Shown piece by piece: positions 38,801 through 42,519 of a DNA stretch of 42,519 nucleotides. How positions within the stretch are numbered: the first letter of the stretch is position 1; each line of letters starts with the position of its first letter. The stretch is from a virus. Both the position numbers and the translations under genes were made by a program. The notes under the pieces were generated by a model that saw only the letters and a program-made list of their open reading frames with translations, was not told where the DNA came from and made no database searches. Location of the stretch: positions 1-42,519 of IMG/VR virus record IMGVR_UViG_3300029957_000016, one strand, 5' to 3'.

Positions 38801-41256
38801 GCAAGACCCGGGACCTGGGGTTGGTCAGTGCCGGTCGGGCCGTCTTGTCGGCCTACGGCTACGGTACAAAGCAACTTTTGACCGCCCATGAATACCTTGA
38901 ACAGGTCAAGAACTTCGACCCCGACCCCGACACCTATGCCAACCTGGCCGAGATCGTGAACGGGGCCACCCAGGGCGCTAAACCCATCGGCAACCTGACT
39001 TTGAACGAATTGAAGGACCTGCACCGCGCCGTGGGGGCCCTCTGGAACCAGGCCCAGAGCCTTCGGGTAGTTGAAGTGGGCAATGAGAAACACCAGATTG
39101 AGGACGTGACCGCCATCCTGGGCGCCAACCTGAAGACCCAACCCCAGGTGATGAAAGAACGCAAATTCTTAACGATGGATGAGGGTGAAAAAAAGAACGT
39201 CTTCATCCGCGGACTCATTGCCTCAGTCCTTAGGTACAAGACCTGGGCCGACGGGATGGACGGCATGAAGACCCATGGGGATTGGAAGCACTTCACGGTC
39301 AACCAAATATCCGACGACGTTTCAGCCTACCTGAAACAAAAACCAGAAGTTGAAGGCAAACTGGCCGCCGTCCTGGAACCCCTCAAGGACATGTTTACAC
39401 CGAAGACCATCACCGCCCCGGAACTGACCGACCTGGACGGGAAACCGGCCATCTTCCGGTCCCTCGGTGAAGTGTTTGGCGCCTACCTTCACGCCCAGGG
39501 CAACCCTTCGAATCGGTCCAAGCTGATCCGGGGATATGGCTGGGGAGCCTACGACGCCGAGGGTCACCTGGATGATTCAAAATGGGTGACTTTATTGCAC
39601 AGGATCACCACAGACGGCACTTTCACGAAAGAACACGCCGACGCCGCCCAGCATATTTGGGATGCCTTTGAAGAACTAAAACCCCAGGCCCAGCAGGCCC
39701 ACAAGGCCGTGAAGGGGTATTACTTCAAGGAAATTAAGGCCGAGGGATTCCGCCTATTCGGCACCGACTATCGGGGTGGATATGTGCCTGCCATGGCCGA
39801 CCCGATGTTGGATGCCGATGCCGAACGGCGGGCCGAACAGCACGGGATGGAAGCCAGTGGCAACGCTTTCATGTTTCCGACCGCTGGGATGGGAGGGTTC
39901 ACCAAGGGTCGCAACGAAGACTACGCCGCCAAACTGGTGATCCACCCCAAACTTTTGACCACGATGGCCCTGGACAAGGAATTGAAATATATTCACTTGG
40001 CCCAGCACGTGCGCGAGGTTGGGCGGTTGTTCTGGAACAAGGGTTTCAGGGCCCAGATGGACGCCTACGACCCCGGGTTGGTGTCCGATATGGTCATGCC
40101 TTGGCTCAAGCGCACGGCCCACCAAACCACCGAGGTACCCCTGGAAGGAAAGGCCGGAAAACTGATTGACGCCACCCTGAACGGCATTCGGCGGAATACC
40201 GGGATAAACCTGATGTTCGCAAACGTCCGCCAGATGGCCCAGACAATCCCTGACTTTGCGGCGGCTTTCAAATATGTGGACCTGAAACACCTGGCCCCGG
40301 CGATCTACGAAACCATCTTCCACGCCCCCTCGATGACGCAGGATATTGCCTCAAAATCGCCCCAGATGGCCAGCCGGATTGACCATGGGATTTACGAATT
40401 GAACAGCAAATTAAACTACATCCTCGAGCCCAACAAACTGAAAGAGGCGCGCGGATATATCCAATCCCATGCCTATTTCATGCAGGACGTTTACTACCAC
40501 CTCATGGAACGGGCCACCTGGCGGGGTGTCGAACAACAGGCCCTGGCCCGAGGGGAAACCCCCGAGACCGCCCGCCGAGAGGCGGACCTGCGTATCACCG
40601 AAACCCAAGGATCCGTCCGGCCCGAGGATGTCAGTTCGGTCGAGGCCGGGCCGTCCTACCAGAAACTGGCCACGATGTTTTACAACTACTTCAACAGCCG
40701 GGCCAACCTGATGCATGCCGAACACCAGAAGTCCAAACAGTTGGGCGGGATGGCAGGCCTCAAGAATGACGCCCTGACCTATGCCCTGGTTTTTGCCCCC
40801 TGTGCCCTGGCCGGGGCCGCTCTTTACGACGCCTGCAACGGAAAGAAGTTTTGGGACGAAAACGATGACGGGGATTACCTGCCATCGCTCATGCACTGGT
40901 TTTTCGGTTCACAATTGGACTACACCGCAGGCATGGTTCCGGTGTTGGGTAAACTCGGGGTGGCCGGCGTGGAAGCCTTGACAGGATCCAAAGGGGCTTC
41001 ACGGGTGAGCATTTCGCCCGCCGCCAACTTCCTTGAGGCTGGGATCGGCGCGGCCAAGGCCGCCCACAACACCTGGACCAACGGGGAACTTGACAAGCGG
41101 GGTATTAAGGACGTCATGACCCTTTTGGGAACGCGCCTAGGCGTCCCCCTGACGCCCCTGGCCAAGCCGTTCAATTACCAGATGGGGGTGATGTCGGGTG
41201 ACAACCAACCCACCGGGCCGTTCGACTATGCCCGCGGGCTGGCGGTTGGGCGGTGA
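32842..41256 (+). CDS. Giant polyvalent ejection protein (2804 aa)
   Basis: N-terminus repeats NPYLDVAKQMA/NPYLDVASQMA. A hydrophobic stretch near 243-262 may insert in membrane. Residues ~455-530 are a helical module (PKFFESYCQSKNILPDEMAKDL). A degenerate GGDEF-like domain spans ~650-780 (VGGDFAVRV at 719). A second at ~865-990 has DMNDLKKINDTFN and HLSGDEL. An ADP-ribosyltransferase-like domain at ~1229-1516 starts AYHGSPHVFDKF and ends THNYVVFDD; its DNA is AT-rich. A zincin has HETGH at 1555-1559. The C-terminal ~1200 residues are helical with a hydrophobic patch near 2645. It probably enters the host with the DNA, forming a trans-envelope channel and delivering effectors. Confidence 0.85.
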   Translation: MPEPNPYLDVAKQMATTPAAPAAPPTPAGAPANPYLDVASQMAQDQSSRLAGVGMAAAGITPDTAAKTLDLSDKTGMDKDLVGRNLDQINAQLKQQTDQNTLSQIQTTHPATASWMGEHPANVAAAMPDLDKAKAIESTAQDLGFWKYVGMSAAHGAAGLVKSFANVPALADTIFKGVTGEDVMQKADGTTINLADNPISKWAEAHQVKMQVPELDANALAVIKTGNVSNITRTLAMKASNMVPMIGAMMATGPAALFGTQMASDASAEGNLQGLDPTKNALNSVGQGLIGAAVSYLRFGPFEAWGKALAESLGKDSAQKIIGDVAKHLVYSSATGYPQMALQSVASDVTSYATGANPNALQGMAGRANAAGVEGALVNPIIAPLGMAGHTLGRSMELSRMNSDTVAAEAHRDAFTKIADNFQEMDLAKKAPAAAEQLLAKQVQGTPAETTYVDPKFFESYCQSKNILPDEMAKDLGVTLDESRQTGGYIEVPTSKFVATMAKDGHLNAFKDHVSFDPQVETYAQTSQRVTEAHRVATAQADQPAPAPGSPEAAKSAQQIEDQLRMAGRTKAEAQAGKSIWEKWLNRRSDITKKSVGDLTNSMGLKITHEGGTTTPEAWTPLTGLDRGPGPEYAAKMYKQGTDQPEKQYRDPNTGTLNARAWTELEKNPPADKPFVAHISVEGGKYVNDTEGGGHKAGNDLYKYAGQALMGASPDVAKVGGDFAVRVKDQADLDAILQKANDAMPEKAQLGEKTVNGKAFNLTGAIGDNLESAKDAHVAVKQGLETSGERSIRGAMPKKYAEYNNVEATPPGEAKRAIPEGLRQAAAKLGPEKGFQQAYLDPTFSDETHPVYSKDGYDALPKRAARSMGDMNDLKKINDTFNTGVGDYAIRHLMETMKKVAAEINASNGHEIDLAHLSGDELASQADDGVLLHQFYDEVAARLKAEPLEFTIDGKDAKLDVSFSSGIGGNDALAEDRLRTAKSKSRLPAEPGDARVSSVAAGNEDKTNATADGLREPAPVLQEGGDRAEQLQVPRSDRRSVVESGTNIRKETSLYGEKMGAYKPEVSGAERDRIERKAWNDSPIGIMRTPGKTIYLSLPEPSRLKVGEHRAWDDQVKRAKSDGVPVVTKPDPRGKTPSQLASLFMDRWREGSLHDHKLLRDIDHETKGGTENSPDAQIDNLLDYFSDFRGHNAKEYMDMARAEGPAAVKRKMGGMAAGYENLNQSYNQPAYHGSPHVFDKFSLQKIGSGEGAQAYGWGLYFAGKKGIAEYYRNTLSANDMTIDGHNFAPRNSNITEIVGNGRGDLNKIKKDLADYIDEYGGQKHNPYAMVEDAREIINSINNKTFKAPKKGKVYEADIPEENTMIYWDKPLSKQPEKVKKALEDAGFSVNKYENKPGQITISKLDAKYQNGNIGYYVYLNHDYYHTLEIPSSEKDPQTYAEKWFEKHQNDINENSFTGKEIYNLISDAQGGPEEASKYLSKNYGITGIKYLDNQSRSKGEGTHNYVVFDDKLVQITHTYDQSSKNGPEPLGRTVFGPDGAHIQLGPGADKSTFFHETGHVWLHEFALDHGYIRGLDPKDVTPDQKQFLEDGDTLLKWLGIKTFDDLPGNTDANEKFAVAAEKYFTTGEAPTTGLRHTFEQLKTWLLGKYKTLKNITDRGTPVDLSPEIKGVMDRLLASDAEIKQAETQRTSGMDNELSAQMSPEHLAEYKKVRAEADSKANQDLAEQRAAVEAKRNSPEWTARRAALEKESRQELEKRPEYAIQAKMTANGMYFNRDEIPADLVDRIPLHLIGVGDEGISPDVAADTLGMASGADLLKAIADARPIQEVAANLADARLGKEAPDLFGQPYEAQAAAMKATHNDTRVKQTILQAEQMRRQAEAAPQSGEKGQDLKLPHPQALKDMAEKILGSVKAAAINPDKYLAAEMRAARNAGRQQAMGDHVGAFNHIVMQLRNQELYRQALEAKDFRQKALKDFDKFHGTDDKISKTRDLGLVSAGRAVLSAYGYGTKQLLTAHEYLEQVKNFDPDPDTYANLAEIVNGATQGAKPIGNLTLNELKDLHRAVGALWNQAQSLRVVEVGNEKHQIEDVTAILGANLKTQPQVMKERKFLTMDEGEKKNVFIRGLIASVLRYKTWADGMDGMKTHGDWKHFTVNQISDDVSAYLKQKPEVEGKLAAVLEPLKDMFTPKTITAPELTDLDGKPAIFRSLGEVFGAYLHAQGNPSNRSKLIRGYGWGAYDAEGHLDDSKWVTLLHRITTDGTFTKEHADAAQHIWDAFEELKPQAQQAHKAVKGYYFKEIKAEGFRLFGTDYRGGYVPAMADPMLDADAERRAEQHGMEASGNAFMFPTAGMGGFTKGRNEDYAAKLVIHPKLLTTMALDKELKYIHLAQHVREVGRLFWNKGFRAQMDAYDPGLVSDMVMPWLKRTAHQTTEVPLEGKAGKLIDATLNGIRRNTGINLMFANVRQMAQTIPDFAAAFKYVDLKHLAPAIYETIFHAPSMTQDIASKSPQMASRIDHGIYELNSKLNYILEPNKLKEARGYIQSHAYFMQDVYYHLMERATWRGVEQQALARGETPETARREADLRITETQGSVRPEDVSSVEAGPSYQKLATMFYNYFNSRANLMHAEHQKSKQLGGMAGLKNDALTYALVFAPCALAGAALYDACNGKKFWDENDDGDYLPSLMHWFFGSQLDYTAGMVPVLGKLGVAGVEALTGSKGASRVSISPAANFLEAGIGAAKAAHNTWTNGELDKRGIKDVMTLLGTRLGVPLTPLAKPFNYQMGVMSGDNQPTGPFDYARGLAVGR
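35753..36040 (+). CDS. Nested overlapping gene inside the giant gene (95 aa)
   Basis: ATG 35753 follows a perfect AGGAGG (35742-35747) at five bases, better than most starts in this genome, though it lies inside another gene. The frame is offset from the giant frame, where it crosses the end of the second GGDEF-like domain and a linker. The product (PGTPEFLALPLETRIKQ; FGNLPLYFKKGEIG; SHGVTEDPSLSP) has normal composition and ends KRWGPTNPK. No family is recognised. It could equally be chance. Confidence 0.45.
   Translation: MPSPKTDSEQQNQNPDSLPSPGTPEFLALPLETRIKQMPPRMDFGNLPLYFKKGEIGPSNFKSHGVTEDPSLSPAQTSAKRQAFMAKRWGPTNPK
36640..37320 (+). other. AT-rich island within the giant gene
   Basis: Bases ~36640-37320 are conspicuously A/T-rich (Asn, Lys, Ile and Tyr codons ending in A or T) between GC-rich flanks. 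It coincides with most of the ADP-ribosyltransferase-like domain. The domain start (36520s) and its last strand (THNYVVFDD) are already in the genome's usual composition. This suggests recent transfer of the domain core. Confidence 0.8.
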
Positions 41257-41688
41257 TTATTGTGGAAGCGGCGGCAAGGATGAATCGAGCGGAACCTCGA
41301 ATAACGGATCGAGGTACTTCTCAAGGTTTGAAATGATGGTTTTTTCGTCGTCCTTGCCATCCATTTCAATGACCTCTTTTCCGCTTCGCCGGTCGAACAT
41401 ATTGACCTGATACCAAAACCATCCCGCCTCATTAGTCGCCTGCACCTGCACCCGCATCCCGTAATGGATCTGGATTTGGCCAACCACTGTCCCTGGGTCA
41501 GTTGCAAAAACCCGCCAACCCATCACCCGCAATTTGTCCTTGATGGGTTCTTCAAGGGCCGTGCCCTGGGGTGGGACCACGATGGACCTGTCCGTCTTAT
41601 CGGCCACGATGAAGGTGCGGACGTTCGACCCGGGAGCCGCACACCCTCCAACCAAAAGACCCATCACCAGCAGAATCGAATATTTCAT
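41257..41688 (-). CDS. Lipoprotein, minus strand (moron-like)
   Basis: 143 residues, the only minus-strand gene. Start ATG at 41688 with AGGGG upstream. MKYSILLVMGLLVGGC is a lipoprotein signal with lipobox VGGC and cleavage before Cys. Residue +2 is Ala, which favours the outer membrane. The mature part is mixed alpha/beta (TFIVADKTDRSIVVPP; LRVMGWRVFATDPG; IQIHYGMRVQVQ; WFWYQVNMFDRRSG). It converges with the giant gene with no gap. Phage lipoproteins with their own promoter often block superinfection or alter host surface, as T5 Llp does; that role is inference. Confidence 0.82.
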   Translation of the reverse strand: MKYSILLVMGLLVGGCAAPGSNVRTFIVADKTDRSIVVPPQGTALEEPIKDKLRVMGWRVFATDPGTVVGQIQIHYGMRVQVQATNEAGWFWYQVNMFDRRSGKEVIEMDGKDDEKTIISNLEKYLDPLFEVPLDSSLPPLPQ

Positions 41689-41705
41689 GGTTCACCCCTG
41701 GGGGG

Positions 41706-41735
41706 ATTGTCTATCTATAGCACCCAATCCGTCAA
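41706..41735 (-). promoter_or_regulatory. Promoter of the lipoprotein gene
   Basis: Read on the minus strand: TTGACG (41735-41730), 18-base spacer, GACAAT (41711-41706). A TATAGA lies inside the spacer. It is divergent from the plus-strand promoter at 41750 and leads straight to the lipoprotein SD. Confidence 0.5.
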
Positions 41736-41747
41736 CTCTCAGCCTTC

Positions 41748-41788
41748 GGGGGCGACGTTTTTGACTAATTTTCCACCAATTCTAAAAT
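41748..41788 (+). promoter_or_regulatory. Late promoter of the exported block
   Basis: GGGGGCGACGTTT (41748-41760), TTGACT (41761-41766), 16-base spacer, TAAAAT (41783-41788). It matches the 23061 promoter over the upstream element and both hexamers. It should drive the SGNH gene at 41818 and, around the circle, the exported and lysis genes to the terminator at 6913. Confidence 0.82.
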
Positions 41789-41817
41789 GAAAACCATAGA
41801 ACCCTAGGAGGGTGACC

Positions 41818-42519
41818 TTGAAGAAATTCGCGTTTTTTGCGGCCTTGATCCTCTGCCTTTCGCCCTCGTTCGCGGCGACCACCCAGAACATCAACATCCA
41901 GTCTGGCACCGGCCTGTCCAACACCGGGACCGTGCTTTACATCCCCACCGCCCAGATGACCCTGGTGCCCAACCCAGTGGTCTACGGCCCGGTCAAAGGC
42001 CTGATCTGGCGCAGCGATGTTTACACCAACCCCTTCCAGCCCCAGGCCAACCCCGAGTTGGTGACTATTCTCTACAAGTCGACCGGCAATTCGGTGACCC
42101 TCTTGACCCGCACCGGCCAGTATTGGAACGCCGGCAAGGGAAACAGTATCCAGGTGACCGTGGGTGGACCAACAGTGACGCTTACACCAACGCCAAACCG
42201 AACGGTACAGTCTTATACCCCCACGCCCACCAGGACAAATACGCCTCAGTTTACCTTCACATTCACGCTCACGGGTTCGGCCACTCCGACAATTACCCCG
42301 ACGCCTGCAATAATCCAAGCGGGAGCATTGACCGTTTCCACCCCCGGCGTTCTTACGGTCACAGGTATCAGCAATCTGGACGCCTGGGACATCGGCTCGG
42401 TCTCCGACGTCCCCATGATCGTCCTCATCGGTGAGTCCACAATGGTGGGCCCGGGCGGTGGTGGAGGCCCTGGGATTGACGGATACCTGACTCCTACACC
42501 TTACAACGGTCGTGCGGTG
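41818..42519 (+). CDS. Secreted SGNH hydrolase, 5' part (continues at position 1)
   Basis: TTG 41818 with AGGAGGGTG (41805-41813). The first 19 residues are a Sec signal peptide (KKFAFFAALILCLSPSFA). A ~90-residue beta-rich domain follows (IQSGTGLSNTGTVLYIP; LIWRSDVYTNPF), then a Thr/Pro linker (TLTPTPNRT, SYTPTPTRTNTP). From 42319 the sequence repeats window bases 1-201 including the catalytic GES. The N-terminal beta domain resembles none I can name and may anchor the enzyme. The terminal copy differs at 42446 (Val instead of Ala after STM). Confidence 0.8.
   Translation, partial: MKKFAFFAALILCLSPSFAATTQNINIQSGTGLSNTGTVLYIPTAQMTLVPNPVVYGPVKGLIWRSDVYTNPFQPQANPELVTILYKSTGNSVTLLTRTGQYWNAGKGNSIQVTVGGPTVTLTPTPNRTVQSYTPTPTRTNTPQFTFTFTLTGSATPTITPTPAIIQAGALTVSTPGVLTVTGISNLDAWDIGSVSDVPMIVLIGESTMVGPGGGGGPGIDGYLTPTPYNGRAV
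42319..42519 (+). repeat. Terminal direct repeat (copy 2)
   Basis: Second copy of window bases 1-201 with one difference, T42446 for C128. It implies a unit length of 42318 bases. Confidence 0.9.

Noticed and set aside
1-42519. CRISPR array
   Set aside because: No regularly spaced 20-40 base direct repeats; the repeats present are coding linkers, 13-base iterons and one 39-base pair.

Overview
This window is a complete or nearly complete tailed-phage genome of about 42.3 kb in podovirus-like order. The last 201 bases (42319-42519) repeat the first 201 with one mismatch, so it is most simply a circular or terminally redundant contig that runs past its closing point. A gene starting at 41818 reads in frame across that junction into 1-1152. 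The sequence is GC-rich by eye and uses the standard code. All recognised genes but one lie on the plus strand, mostly joined by 1-4 base start/stop overlaps (ATGA, GTGA, TTGA, TAATG). Sec signal peptides, a lipobox lipoprotein, an outer-membrane-like protein and sigma70-like promoters point to a diderm (Gram-negative type) host. The Thr/Pro-rich linkers of the secreted proteins are unusual for a phage. I cannot name the host phylum.

Layout. (1) 41818 through the junction to 6795: an exported/adhesion and lysis block. It holds a secreted SGNH hydrolase, a secreted beta-sandwich protein, a secreted LamG-like protein, a tiny membrane peptide, a membrane-anchored coiled-coil protein, a GH19 endolysin, a CAU-anticodon tRNA, a two-membrane-segment protein fused to an outer-membrane-like domain, a papain-type cysteine protease, a collagen-like protein and a QFTQ-repeat protein, ending at a strong terminator. 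(2) 6946-18953: the early/accessory region. It holds an AT-rich control region, small unknown proteins, a tyrosine recombinase, a promoter followed by two structured RNA units with terminators, a replisome-organiser gene carrying a probable origin (palindromes plus three 13-base iterons), a run of small Cys-rich or HTH proteins, a Gp37/Gp68-family protein, an HNH endonuclease, a cytosine-C5 DNA methyltransferase that is open in two frames, and mosaic small paralogues. (3) 18972-41256: packaging and virion genes, in the order TerS, TerL, portal, Bbp19-like, scaffold, major capsid, Bbp16-like cement protein, a small protein, tail adaptor, tail nozzle with a WD40-like propeller, two internal virion proteins, and a 2804-residue polyvalent ejection protein with two GGDEF-like, one ADP-ribosyltransferase-like and one HExxH peptidase domain. 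(4) 41257-41735: a minus-strand lipoprotein gene with its own promoter, placed like a moron.

Three late-region promoters and one near 9800 share the layout (GGGG)CGACGTTT-TTGACT-16/17-TAAAAT/TAGAAT. They sit ahead of the RNA cassette, the portal gene, the scaffold/capsid genes and the exported block, which suggests a small regulon recognised by host sigma70 with a phage-specific upstream element. The recombinase suggests a temperate or chromosomally maintained phage, but I recognise no repressor, DNA polymerase, helicase or RNA polymerase, so replication probably depends on host enzymes loaded by the 10615 protein.

Most notable: the in-gene iteron origin, the two-terminator RNA cassette with a 21-bp three-way junction, the dual-coded methyltransferase, a nested gene with a perfect Shine-Dalgarno inside the giant gene, an AT-rich ART island in that same gene, a WD40-like propeller in a tail protein, and a strand-polar heptamer GGACCTG at roughly thirty times chance frequency in the early region.
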